A DNA stretch of 64,000 nt from Paenibacillus xylanilyticus. Its GTDB lineage: Bacteria > Bacillota > Bacilli > Paenibacillales > Paenibacillaceae. Shown here piece by piece: positions 7,969 through 16,395 of this stretch. The position numbers were made by a program, and so were the translations under genes. Position 1 is the stretch's first letter; each line of letters begins with the position of its first letter. Under the pieces are notes generated by a model. It did not search any database. It saw nothing but the letters and a program-made list of their open reading frames with translations, and had not been told where the DNA came from. The stretch covers positions 558,001-622,000 of the forward strand of contig NZ_JABMCB010000202.1 of assembly GCF_013359935.1 (NCBI RefSeq). The letters run 5' to 3'.

Positions 7969-9128
7969 TGTGCGGCAACATCGCTCTGCCAGCGTTTGTT
8001 AATCTCTGTGCCCAGATCCCCGATGTTGAACGTACGGAAGCCTTCGGCCACGCCGTCGAACTTATCCTGCATATCCTGTGACATATTGGAGAGCTCAATG
8101 CCCGGGAAACCGTTCATTTTCTCGACGATGACTTCCTGTGCTTCCGGCGAGAGGACGAAGTTCAGGAATTCATTGATCTCTTCCTTCTTGTCCGACTCCT
8201 GATTGACCATCAGATAAGTTGGTCCGCCATTGAAGCCTGGCGTGATCTGCTGCATCTTGATTGTATCCGGCAGCAGACCTTCATTCAGCTGCTGCAGCAC
8301 CATGTCCGACCAGGCCGGAATCAAGGATACTTCTCCATTCATCAACAGATCCAGCGTACCCTGGTTTTTTTTCGGATAGATGCCCTGCCCGTAGACGTAT
8401 GGTCCGATTTCCTGGAGGGTGTTGAAGCCGCCGTCCCATTTCTCCATGATCGCCGGATCGGAGTTGTGAATGTCTTCTTCCGGCAGGTCTTTGTAGACGA
8501 TCGTCTGGACGAACGAACTGCCGGAACCACCTGTTGACGGATCATTATAGGCAAACTGCTCGGGATTGGCTTTGATCCATTCCAGCAGCTCATCCAGCGT
8601 GGTCGGCGGTTTGGAAACTTTGCTGCTGTCATAGGCCAGCACCACTGCGGATGAACGATACGGCACTGCGAAGTTGTCCACATCCTTCATTGTTTCTGCG
8701 TTGACTTTGCTGAGGTTTGGAATGTCGTCCGCGTTTAATTGCGTCCATATTCCGTCCTTCGTGCCCTGTGAAACGTAGGCAATGCTGTCCTCGTACAGGT
8801 CGATATCTCCTGAGCCTTTACCCGCCGTCTTTGCGGCAACGATCCGGTCGTAAGTCGGCTCAGCGCCGGTGCCAGACGGAATGTAAACCAGTTTCACGTC
8901 AATATCCGGATGCTGTTTCTCAAACATCGGCTCCAGTGAATCCCACAGGTCCTTGACGTTCTGCGAACCGGTAAAATAAAAGTTAAAAGATGCCGGATCT
9001 CCCGATGCCGCAGCACTTCCCTCAGTGGAGGTACTTGTGTTCTCGCTTCCGTTTCCACACCCGGCCAGCAATGACACCGACAATCCCACAACAGTCAACA
9101 ACGATAACAATGGCTTCTTCAAACGCAT
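7965..9128 (-). CDS. ABC transporter substrate-binding lipoprotein
   Basis: A signal peptide (RLKKPLLSLLTVVGLSVSLL) ends in the lipobox LAGC, so the protein is anchored outside the membrane by a lipid on Cys23. A Ser/Thr/Gly-rich linker is followed by a type-2 periplasmic-binding fold of about 350 aa (FNFYFTGS, DLYEDSIAYVSQGT, VPYRSSAVVLAYD, LVMNQESD-like blocks). I choose ATG 9128 because GAGGAGG lies nine bases upstream; the ATG at 9137 sits directly on that site. It resembles binding proteins for polyamines, iron or phosphonates. It lies between the ATPase and the final permease gene. Confidence 0.88.
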   Translation of the reverse strand: MRLKKPLLSLLTVVGLSVSLLAGCGNGSENTSTSTEGSAAASGDPASFNFYFTGSQNVKDLWDSLEPMFEKQHPDIDVKLVYIPSGTGAEPTYDRIVAAKTAGKGSGDIDLYEDSIAYVSQGTKDGIWTQLNADDIPNLSKVNAETMKDVDNFAVPYRSSAVVLAYDSSKVSKPPTTLDELLEWIKANPEQFAYNDPSTGGSGSSFVQTIVYKDLPEEDIHNSDPAIMEKWDGGFNTLQEIGPYVYGQGIYPKKNQGTLDLLMNGEVSLIPAWSDMVLQQLNEGLLPDTIKMQQITPGFNGGPTYLMVNQESDKKEEINEFLNFVLSPEAQEVIVEKMNGFPGIELSNMSQDMQDKFDGVAEGFRTFNIGDLGTEINKRWQSDVAAQ

Positions 9129-9142
9129 ATGTTTCATCCTCC

Positions 9143-10183
9143 TCAGTTCGATTCATCGACCGGGAATCCGGTCATTTTCGATATCGAGACGCCGACGTCT
9201 TTTCCTACTTGCAGCTGCTGTACGACTTCCTTGTTCAGGAAAGCGCGTATAATGCCGAATTCCGCCAGTTCCACGGTAATCTCGGCGTAATGTCCCAGAA
9301 TCATCACCTGCTTGACCTTGCCCGCCAAAACACCTTCCCCATCCATGCTGCTGCCCACCTGAACATCTTCCGGCCGGATCGCCGCCATCACCTGTCCGGT
9401 TAATCCTTTCTCGTTCGGCAGGCGAAGGTCTCCTATCCGGATGTCCTCCCCTTCCGCCACCCCCTTCAGAAAATTCATCTTGCCAATAAAACCGGCGACG
9501 TATAATGAAGCGGGCTCATCATAGATTTTCTGCGGCTCGGCAATCTGCTCGATGCGCCCATGATTCATGACGATAATGCGGTCAGATAACGACAGTGCTT
9601 CTTCCTGGTCGTGCGTGACGAATACCATTGTGAGTCCCGTCTTCATCTGAATCTCCCGCAGTTCTTCTCGCATTTCATGCCGCAACTTGGCGTCCAGTGC
9701 CGAGAATGGCTCGTCCAGCAGCAGCACCGCCGGATTAAGCAGCAGCGACCGGGCCAGTGCCACCCGCTGCTGCTGTCCGCCCGAGAGTTCCGCCGGATAC
9801 TTCTTTCCGAAGCCTGACAGCCGGACCAACTTGAGTGCATCTTCGACCGCCGTTCGGATCTCCGCCTTCGGCACTTTGCGGATTTTCAGGCCGAACGCCA
9901 GATTGTCGTACACCGACATATGTGACCACAAATTATAACTCTGAAATACCATCGAGGTCGGCCGTTTTTCCGGCGGAAGTTGAATGACACTTTTGCCCTC
10001 GATTAGGATGTCGCCGGAGTCCGGTTCAAGGAATCCGCCGATGCTGCGCAGCACGGTCGTTTTCCCGCATCCCGAAGGACCGAGAAGGGTGACCAGCTCG
10101 CCTTTTTCAATGTCAATGTTGATGCCGCTGACTCCGTCACCGGTTTTGTAGCGTTTTGCTAACTCTCGTACAGATAACTGCAT
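9143..10183 (-). CDS. ABC transporter ATP-binding protein (PotA/UgpC-like)
   Basis: The 346-aa ATPase energises the importer. Walker A is LLGPSGCGKTT (residues 33-43), Q-loop MVFQSYNLW, signature LSGGQQQRVALARSL, Walker B VLLLDEPFSALD, and the switch histidine VFVTHDQEEAL. After about residue 240 comes a TOBE/MalK-type regulatory domain (LTGQVMAAIRPEDVQVG). The order and length match the MOI/CUT1/POPT group rather than sulfonate-type ATPases of about 250 aa. GGGAGG precedes the ATG. It lies between the two halves of the transport genes and 14 bp before the binding protein start. Confidence 0.92.
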   Translation of the reverse strand: MQLSVRELAKRYKTGDGVSGINIDIEKGELVTLLGPSGCGKTTVLRSIGGFLEPDSGDILIEGKSVIQLPPEKRPTSMVFQSYNLWSHMSVYDNLAFGLKIRKVPKAEIRTAVEDALKLVRLSGFGKKYPAELSGGQQQRVALARSLLLNPAVLLLDEPFSALDAKLRHEMREELREIQMKTGLTMVFVTHDQEEALSLSDRIIVMNHGRIEQIAEPQKIYDEPASLYVAGFIGKMNFLKGVAEGEDIRIGDLRLPNEKGLTGQVMAAIRPEDVQVGSSMDGEGVLAGKVKQVMILGHYAEITVELAEFGIIRAFLNKEVVQQLQVGKDVGVSISKMTGFPVDESN

Positions 10184-10223
10184 GCTGCCGCCTCCCTTTG
10201 CCCGGTATTTGACCCAAACCTTT

Positions 10224-11048
10224 TTATTTCATTTGAAAACCGCTTGCGAGCACGTCCGCGCTCACCAGCCGCTGGGCTGCCACCAGCAGGATGATCGTCG
10301 GCAGCGTCAGGATGATAGAGAATACGGCCCCGGCGCTGCTCGGAAAGTCGGAAATGATCGAGTACATCACGATCGGCATCGTTTTGTAGTCGGGAATGCC
10401 GACCAGGAATGTCCCCTGCGCTTCGTCGAGCGAATTGAGGAATGTGAAGATTGAAGCAACCATGATGCCCGGCATCGCCATTGGCAGCGTGATGCTGCGA
10501 AAGACTTTGAATGGACTAGCTCCGACGTCCCGCGCCGATTCCTCCTGCGCCCGGTGTACGTTGCGAAAAGCAGCAGTCGGAATCCAGGTCATGAACATCA
10601 ACACGTTAATCATATGGATCAGCACGACGCCTAACAGCGTATTCATCAGGCCTATTCGGTAGAAGAGAACCGCGATGGAGACGTACAATCCCATTTTTGG
10701 AAAAGCGTGCGTCAGCAGGAATGAGAACAGGAACATCCGCTTCAGTGGAAACTGGAGTCTGGCGAACGCGTATGCTGCCGGGATGCAGACCACAATAGAC
10801 AGCAGGGTTACCAGAGTGGCAATGAGAAACGACAGTGAAATCGACGAGACGATGTCATCCTTCGCCAGCACGAACTCCCACCATTTGAAGCCCCATACCT
10901 GGGGCAGGATGTCCGGATAATTCCACTTTTCGCTAAAGGCAAGCACAAGCAGGTTGACCAGCGGCCCCGCGAAAAAAACGGCGAACACAGTCAGCAGCAA
11001 AAATTCGATAATCCTTCTCGGGCCTACGTGTTTCCAGTACCAAAACAT
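10224..11048 (-). CDS. ABC transporter permease (PotC/PhnV-like)
   Basis: The 274-aa integral membrane protein has hydrophobic segments such as IIEFLLLTVFAVFFAGPLVNLLVL at residues 13-36, and the EAA loop EESARDVGASPFKVFRSITLPM (about 168-189). It pairs with the permease at 7129-7968. Its start overlaps the end of the LacI gene by 25 bases and AAAGGAGG lies upstream of the ATG, which indicates translational coupling with the regulator gene. Confidence 0.88.
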   Translation of the reverse strand: MFWYWKHVGPRRIIEFLLLTVFAVFFAGPLVNLLVLAFSEKWNYPDILPQVWGFKWWEFVLAKDDIVSSISLSFLIATLVTLLSIVVCIPAAYAFARLQFPLKRMFLFSFLLTHAFPKMGLYVSIAVLFYRIGLMNTLLGVVLIHMINVLMFMTWIPTAAFRNVHRAQEESARDVGASPFKVFRSITLPMAMPGIMVASIFTFLNSLDEAQGTFLVGIPDYKTMPIVMYSIISDFPSSAGAVFSIILTLPTIILLVAAQRLVSADVLASGFQMK

Positions 11049-12088
11049 GTTTCGTCCTCCTTTCCATTCGTCGATTGACGAACGATCACTTCACTTTCGT
11101 ATTCAATCAGACGCGGCACACTCTCCTCGCCGCCGATCAGCTGATCCAGAATCGCCACCGCGTCCCGACCGATACCTGCCGCATCCACGCTGACGGTCGT
11201 CAGTGCCGGGTGATACATGTCAGACACTTCGGTATTGTCATACCCCATAACGGACACTTCCTCGGGAACGCGGACGCCTCGTTCCAGCAGTACTTTCATC
11301 GCACCAAGTGCAAGCATGTCGTTAGTGCTGAACAGGGCACTGTATCCAGCTTCCCGGAATGCCACATAATGCTCCTCCATCAGTTTCCGGCCAGATTGGA
11401 AGCTGGATTCCGGCGATTCAACGATGGTGTACTCCACCTTACCGGAAGAAACACCGAAAGATTCCAGCCGTTTACGGAAGCCAGCCAGCCGCAAAGAGTG
11501 GCTCCGGTGCTCCCCCGGTCCTGCGATGATGAAAAACCTGCGATGTCCTCTCTCATACAGATGCTCTGCGGCTCGCTCTCCGCCGGTTTCGTCATTGCTA
11601 ACGAGATGCACGACGTCCGGATCTTCCGTTGAGCCATTTACCATCAGGTAAGGGATATGAAAGTTTTTAACATAGTCGATGACGTTTTTCTGCAGCCGAC
11701 TGACCAGAATGAGACCATCCACCCGCTGCTCCAGCATATAATCGGTGGAGCGGAGCGACATCTCCCGGTCAGTCTTCAGGAAGATCGAGTAGCCCAACGC
11801 TTCAGCAGCCATCAGAATCTCGTCGATAATTCTGCCATACAATGTATGGGACACGATCGGAAGCTTGTCGCGAAAAACGATGACCCCGATGTTGTATGTC
11901 CGCTTGGCTACCATCGCCCTGGCGACAGCGCTCGGCTTGTAGCGAAGCTGTTCTACCGCCTGGAGTACACGTTCCCTGACTTCAGGACTTGCGTATCCGT
12001 TTCCGGAGATGACCCGAGAAGCGGTCGATTTCGATACACCAGCCAGCTGCGCCAGCTCCCGCAGACTGTGATTTAGCTTATTGTCCAA
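11024..12088 (-). CDS. LacI-family transcriptional regulator
   Basis: The 354-aa repressor starts at TTG 12088, with AGGAG about ten bases upstream. The N-terminal LacI HTH is clear: SLRELAQLAGVSKSTASRVI (residues 8-27) with the hinge helix YKPSAVARAMVAKRTYNIGV. The rest is a sugar-binding-like type-1 fold (DGLILVSRL, VSNDETGGERAAEHLYERGHRR, FSTNDMLALGAMKVL, VSVMGYDNTEVS). It sits inside the operon and overlaps both neighbours, so it is probably autoregulated. A CpG-centred palindrome at 14415-14432 in front of the operon is its likely operator. Confidence 0.93.
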   Translation of the reverse strand: MDNKLNHSLRELAQLAGVSKSTASRVISGNGYASPEVRERVLQAVEQLRYKPSAVARAMVAKRTYNIGVIVFRDKLPIVSHTLYGRIIDEILMAAEALGYSIFLKTDREMSLRSTDYMLEQRVDGLILVSRLQKNVIDYVKNFHIPYLMVNGSTEDPDVVHLVSNDETGGERAAEHLYERGHRRFFIIAGPGEHRSHSLRLAGFRKRLESFGVSSGKVEYTIVESPESSFQSGRKLMEEHYVAFREAGYSALFSTNDMLALGAMKVLLERGVRVPEEVSVMGYDNTEVSDMYHPALTTVSVDAAGIGRDAVAILDQLIGGEESVPRLIEYESEVIVRQSTNGKEDETCFGTGNT

Positions 12089-12828
12089 TCCCTATTCTCC
12101 TCTGCAAATTCCGATTCTCTCCGGACGGCGATCAGCTTCGCCGGATCGCGGGTTGTTATCGAATCGACGCCCCACTGGGCAAGGCGCCTCATGTCGTCCA
12201 CCTCCGTAACCGTCCAGACGTAGATATCCAGACCGTTCCGCCGCACGGCGTCCAGCAGCTCCTGCCGAACCACCTGATATGGCACGTTAAGCCCAAAGCA
12301 GCCGGCTTCGCGACCTTCTGCGCACGCCTGGATAATCGCCTCGCCATAGTGCATACTTCTGAAGCTGTCAATGTTTACATTCAGCAGCCTGCGGATGTGC
12401 GGAGCATACCGTCCGGCTTTGACTGCCGTCGCGTACGTGCAGCCGCTGAGGAATACCTGCTCCGTCATACCCATTTGTTCAACCAGGGCAGACAGCGGCT
12501 CCAGAGCGCTGTCCGTTTTGATGTCGAGATTCATGATTTTACCGGCTTCACGAATCTGCTCCAGCACATCCTGAAGAGTTGGAAACGGTGCTGAACTGCC
12601 TACTTCCAGCTCTTTTAGCGTCATCTCTGCCAGATTGCCGCAGCTTCCGTCCGGCAAGGCAATTTCTTCGTCATGCGCTAGCACCAGTACGCCGTCCCGA
12701 GTCAACCGGATATCATCTTCGTAAATATCCGCGCCAAGTGTCAGGGCGGCCTGCAGTGACTCCAAAGAATGATCAGGATGGCCCATGCAGCCGGTGTGAG
12801 CCGTGATCAGTGGGAATTTGTTCAACAC
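12073..12828 (-). CDS. Glycerophosphodiester phosphodiesterase-like protein with altered signature
   Basis: About 251 aa, a TIM-barrel of the GDPD superfamily. The metal/acid segment DIYEDDIRLTRDGVLVLAHDEE (about residues 31-52) and the C-terminal VWTVTEVDDMRRLAQWGVDSITTRDP are clear. However, the first catalytic motif HRG reads HTG (AHTGCMGHPDHS), and the usual PENT reads PDHS, so the arginine and one metal-binding glutamate are lost. The start is GTG 12828, six bases after AAGGAGG; TTG 12825 is an alternative. It overlaps the PHP gene upstream by seven bases and the LacI gene downstream. Activity on a phosphodiester is likely but the specificity may be unusual. Confidence 0.82.
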   Translation of the reverse strand: MLNKFPLITAHTGCMGHPDHSLESLQAALTLGADIYEDDIRLTRDGVLVLAHDEEIALPDGSCGNLAEMTLKELEVGSSAPFPTLQDVLEQIREAGKIMNLDIKTDSALEPLSALVEQMGMTEQVFLSGCTYATAVKAGRYAPHIRRLLNVNIDSFRSMHYGEAIIQACAEGREAGCFGLNVPYQVVRQELLDAVRRNGLDIYVWTVTEVDDMRRLAQWGVDSITTRDPAKLIAVRRESEFAEENRDWTIS

Positions 12829-13898
12829 AAGTATCCTCCTTCGTTGAAATAAATCGCGTTGGTAAAGGCAATGAGCACATGGGCACCCCGTACGGTTCCC
12901 CATAGCTCGGCTCGAATCCACCGGCGAGGGATAGCGGGAGGAAACTCCGGCAGTTGGGCTTTAAACGGCATCATTTGTCCGTCTAATGGCACGGGGACTT
13001 CCAGGCTCAGCTCTTCGCCCAGATTGGAGCACAGCTTCAGTCTGCAGACTTGCTTCGGCAGCGACCACAGTCCGGCGCGGACCGAGAAGTCCAGCATCAA
13101 ATTTGCTATAATCGGCTGCTCAGTACTTTTCCCTCTCTCAACTACCGCTGGAACTGTAGAGCCGATCGGGCAGACTGTACCCCCTGCGTCCAGCGTCAGG
13201 GTCAGCAGGGGTCCTATCGTAACGGACGCACGCCCTTCCCGCAGCGTACGAATCAGCGTTTCTTCACGGGTTGACAAGGCAGCGGAGTTCCCGTTCTCCG
13301 CCATTCCATCTTCCTCGATGCCGAGGTAAGTGACCGAGATCGGCTCATCCGTCTCACTCTGCGTGTGCCAGTCTCGGCCCGAAGTAGCGGCAATTCGATA
13401 TCCTTCGTTCAGCTTGTCTGTCCATAGATCGAATGCCCGTCGGTTGTTCAGTTGGATAGAAGGGAATGTGCCGGACCAGACTTCGATATAGTCAACGGCA
13501 GACCAATTCTCGATCTCGTATTCCCAGAAGCAGCCTGTGCAGGCCGGACTGCCCATACGGAACGGGTGGGCGAGCCCGGCGATTCCGCCGAGGCGGTGCA
13601 CGGATCTGATTCCTTCATCGATCCCGCCCTGAACCGTTTGACGCCAGTCGGCAAAAGCGCTCAGCCCAATCGTGACCATATGACCGTAAAACGTTGTCCA
13701 CTCCATGCCTGGGATGATCCGAAGTCCATATTTCTGCTCAATTTCTTCTTTGCCGATCAAGCCGGACATCGTGTTGTGGTCGGTAAGCGCGATGGCATCG
13801 AAGCCCAGTTTGGCCGCTCCCTCAGCGAGCTCCTCCAGTGTCTGGCTGCCGTCGCTGTGCAGCGTGTGCGTATGTAGTTCGCAGGCGAGCCATTTCAT
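12822..13898 (-). CDS. PHP-domain phosphoesterase (CehA/McbA-like metallohydrolase)
   Basis: The 358-aa protein starts with the PHP metal motif CELHTHTLHSDGSQTLEELA (residues 6-25) and continues with FDAIALTDHNTMSG, PGMEWTTFYGHMVTIG, GIAGLAHPFRMG and ATSGRDWHT, giving the His/Asp/Glu ligands of a trinuclear metal site. The C-terminal third is a beta-rich domain. CehA/McbA members hydrolyse phosphoesters or esters. Its ATG overlaps the stop of the 155-aa gene upstream by four bases, and its end overlaps the GDPD start. In many related proteins the upstream 155-aa domain is fused at the N-terminus, so the two products probably work together. Confidence 0.85.
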   Translation of the reverse strand: MKWLACELHTHTLHSDGSQTLEELAEGAAKLGFDAIALTDHNTMSGLIGKEEIEQKYGLRIIPGMEWTTFYGHMVTIGLSAFADWRQTVQGGIDEGIRSVHRLGGIAGLAHPFRMGSPACTGCFWEYEIENWSAVDYIEVWSGTFPSIQLNNRRAFDLWTDKLNEGYRIAATSGRDWHTQSETDEPISVTYLGIEEDGMAENGNSAALSTREETLIRTLREGRASVTIGPLLTLTLDAGGTVCPIGSTVPAVVERGKSTEQPIIANLMLDFSVRAGLWSLPKQVCRLKLCSNLGEELSLEVPVPLDGQMMPFKAQLPEFPPAIPRRWIRAELWGTVRGAHVLIAFTNAIYFNEGGYLC

Positions 13899-14362
13899 AT
13901 CTCGTCATCCTCCGCCGTCCAGATTTGCAGCCGATAATCGCAGGTGTCCGTCACGATACAGTGCAGGCTGAGCGTGACGCTCCAGTGTCCAGGGACCAGC
14001 TCGCCCGCCATCAGGCCTGGAGAAGCTTCTTGCTCCGATACGAACAGCTCCTGCAGCTCATCTTGTCGGTGGCACGCTCCGCGGTATCCCTGCGCATCGT
14101 CCAGCGAGAGGGTTATCAGATTTTTCAAGGGCAGATATCGGTCGGCGTTGAAGATCGCGTATTCCCGATGTTCCGGCAAGATGTATAAGTCGTAACTGTC
14201 CTTGAGCAGCTGCAGTGCCTTCTCCCGATTGTCCAGCATCTTCGGTGCATATTGTAATCGCAGGTGCAGCTTGTCACAGCCCTCGTCCAACTCAAATGGA
14301 ATTCGAATATGCGTTTTGGAATCCCCGGGTGCCGCATATCCTTGCAGATCCACCAGCTTCAT
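13895..14362 (-). CDS. Beta-sandwich partner of the PHP phosphoesterase (detached N-terminal domain)
   Basis: This 155-aa protein has no recognised enzyme motif. It shows alternating beta strands (IRIPFELDEGCDKLHLRLQY, NLITLSLDD) and the pattern GYRGACHR followed by SPGLMAGELVPGHWSVTLSL. That pattern is what I would expect of the domain that often precedes the PHP part in longer CehA/McbA-family proteins of Bacillales. Here it is a separate first gene of the operon, overlapping the PHP gene by four bases. A ribosome site AAGGCGGTG precedes the ATG. No signal peptide is present, so it acts inside the cell, perhaps in substrate binding or as a lid. Confidence 0.6.
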   Translation of the reverse strand: MKLVDLQGYAAPGDSKTHIRIPFELDEGCDKLHLRLQYAPKMLDNREKALQLLKDSYDLYILPEHREYAIFNADRYLPLKNLITLSLDDAQGYRGACHRQDELQELFVSEQEASPGLMAGELVPGHWSVTLSLHCIVTDTCDYRLQIWTAEDDEI

Positions 14363-14414
14363 TGGGCCGCACCGCCTTTCTTTTTTTCGTAGTCTTCAAT
14401 CCCTTTATGGATGG

Positions 14415-14432
14415 TGTGGGACCGTTCCCACA
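14415..14432. promoter_or_regulatory. CpG-centred palindrome, probable LacI-family operator
   Basis: TGTGGGACCGTTCCCACA has perfect 7-bp arms and a central CpG, the hallmark of LacI-family operators. It lies 53 bp upstream of the first gene (start 14362) of the operon that encodes a LacI regulator. No T-run follows on either strand, which argues against a terminator. Confidence 0.55.
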
Positions 14433-14499
14433 TCCACCACTAATGTTACGGGTGAAAAATTAGGCCTGTATCTGCATCATGTTAATGTTCTGTAAATGC

Positions 14500-14533
14500 A
14501 AAAAAGACCACTCTTCTATTAAAAGAAGAATGG
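14500..14533 (-). terminator. Intrinsic terminator of the cyanuric acid/biuret operon
   Basis: Minus-strand stem CCATTCTTCT / AGAAGAGTGG (14533-14508) is followed by TCTTTTTTG. It lies about 80 bp after the allophanate hydrolase stop and separates the two large operons. Flanking A-runs could make it work on the plus strand too. Confidence 0.8.
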
Positions 14534-14610
14534 CCGCCCTATCTTTTTTATCACTAGATTGTTTTCGCGTTGAAGGCTGGTCGCAGTAAGTTAATATGAC
14601 TTCTTCTTGT

Positions 14611-16359
14611 TTATGGTGAGTTTCTCCAGCCTCCGTAAGCGGAAATATCCTCCGCACCCACTTCCGCGTAGCCCTCGCATATAAAACCAGGTATCTCTGT
14701 TCCATCCGCCAATTCAATCTTGCCGATGCCGAGCGGAGCTGGAATGAGTGCAGCAAAAGCACCAAATGAAGCTGCTGGCATCTCCCACACTTCCACCGCA
14801 AACGCGCCCCCTCCCGCATTCTTTTTTAGCAAACCAGGCTTAGCCGGTACTGTGGGCAGCTTCACCATCTGATACTTCTCTGCCGTATGTGCCTCATAGA
14901 CGAATCGGCTCCCGAACTCCAGCATCTGCTTCTCCAGTGGATATCCTCTCATATGCAGGCCACAAACGGCAAGCGCTATCGTCTCTGGCCTATTCACTTT
15001 CAAAGGCGGCAAATCTGCTCCAAGAAACGAAGCTGCAGCTTGTTCCACCAGATGCTCATTTCCCGAAAGCGAAAACAGTGTAATCCCAAAAGGTATTCCT
15101 GTCGCCGCATCACCTGCCGGTACTGCAATCGCGCATAGATCGAGCAGATTGCAATGGTTCGTATAATGCCCCATGTCCGAATTCGTGGTTATGGGTTCAG
15201 CTTCAACCTGCGCTCTTGTCCACGTTCCTCCACAGGTCGGCATGACAAGAACGGCTCCTTTCAAAAGCTCATTACTTCTCATACGCAGCTCCTGCAGCTT
15301 ATGCATCGCTGTAAATACGGAAGCTGCATCATGCTTGCCGGATGCACCCGAACGCAAAACTTGTTCGGTCACCGGAAACGTGATCCCTGGACGCGCATCT
15401 ACAAATTCGCCTACACTGGCCCAGCGCTCGGCAACCCATGGGCCCTCATAAAGGAGCGCTGCAGCCTGCTCAAACATATCGTAATTGATATATTCAACTG
15501 GCAGATTGAGCGCTTCGATCTTGTCAACCGCTGCATCCCACGCTTTACCGTATTCCTCTGCCATTGGTCCAAAAAAGTTCAAGGGTTTCATCGGCAAGTA
15601 TAGCTTCTTCGGAAGCTTCTCCTTCAAGCGAGGAACGCTCTTTGACCAAGGATCCGATGGCTCAAACCCGCGGACTTGCTCATCAATAACTCTTGCTTCC
15701 TGTAAAGAATGGGTAAATACGGTTACACAGTCCAAGCTTGCACAAGCGGGAACAACACCTTTTGTTGGCCACGCACCAAGGCTCGGCTTATAGCCTACAA
15801 GGCGATTCAATGCTGCAGGAACTCGTCCAGAACCCGCAGTATCGGTACCTAGAGCGAATGCCGCATGCCCCCTCGCTACCGCAACGGCAGAACCCGAACT
15901 GGAGCCGCCACTAATCCATTTTTCGATTAGCGCATTATGCGTCTCACCATAAGGACTTCTGGTGCCAACAAGTCCTGTGGCAAATTGGTCCATATTCGTT
16001 TTACCAACAGGAATCGCTCCCGCATTCACCAGTCGCTCTACGACTGCAGCATGCTTCTCGGGAATATAAGCATATTCGGAGCAGCCAGCCGTCGTGGGTA
16101 TGCCGGCCAAATCTATGTTGTCCTTAATTGCGAATGGCACGCCCCAAAGCGGCAGGGAAGCATCCATTGACTTGAGGTTGTTCAAGTAAGGCTGAATTCT
16201 CTCGAGCACAGGCGGTGTAATCCAAATGTTCATTCCTTCGTCCTCTTGGGCACGGTGAATAATCACTTCTATGACCTGCTCAGGAGTAATTTTCCCGCTT
16301 CCATAACTCGCTTGCAGCCAATCAACTGTAAGCTCATGCGGCATATTCAGTCTGCTCAT
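14611..16359 (-). CDS. atzF: Allophanate hydrolase
   Basis: About 582 aa. Allophanate hydrolase splits allophanate to two ammonia and two CO2, the last step from urea-like or triazine-derived nitrogen. The amidase-signature domain occupies residues 1-440: Lys in FAIKDNIDLAG, the glycine/serine stretch WISGGSSSGSAVAVARG and TDTAGSGRVPAA give the Ser-cisSer-Lys triad. The C-terminal part from about residue 455 (AVCGLHMRGYPLEKQM ... EGYAEVGAEDISAYGGW) is the extra domain specific to AtzF/DUR1,2-type enzymes, which ordinary amidases lack. The start is ATG 16359, with AAGGAGGG upstream; a GTG at 16380 overlaps that site. It is the last gene of the operon. Confidence 0.92.
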   Translation of the reverse strand: MSRLNMPHELTVDWLQASYGSGKITPEQVIEVIIHRAQEDEGMNIWITPPVLERIQPYLNNLKSMDASLPLWGVPFAIKDNIDLAGIPTTAGCSEYAYIPEKHAAVVERLVNAGAIPVGKTNMDQFATGLVGTRSPYGETHNALIEKWISGGSSSGSAVAVARGHAAFALGTDTAGSGRVPAALNRLVGYKPSLGAWPTKGVVPACASLDCVTVFTHSLQEARVIDEQVRGFEPSDPWSKSVPRLKEKLPKKLYLPMKPLNFFGPMAEEYGKAWDAAVDKIEALNLPVEYINYDMFEQAAALLYEGPWVAERWASVGEFVDARPGITFPVTEQVLRSGASGKHDAASVFTAMHKLQELRMRSNELLKGAVLVMPTCGGTWTRAQVEAEPITTNSDMGHYTNHCNLLDLCAIAVPAGDAATGIPFGITLFSLSGNEHLVEQAAASFLGADLPPLKVNRPETIALAVCGLHMRGYPLEKQMLEFGSRFVYEAHTAEKYQMVKLPTVPAKPGLLKKNAGGGAFAVEVWEMPAASFGAFAALIPAPLGIGKIELADGTEIPGFICEGYAEVGAEDISAYGGWRNSP

Positions 16360-16395
16360 CCGACTTCCCTCCTTAAACACCTGCCTGTTTTTACA

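Noticed and set aside
7129-14362. Many long antisense open frames in the G+C-rich operon
   Set aside because: They mirror real genes, have no ribosome sites and no family motifs; high G+C makes stops rare in shadow frames.
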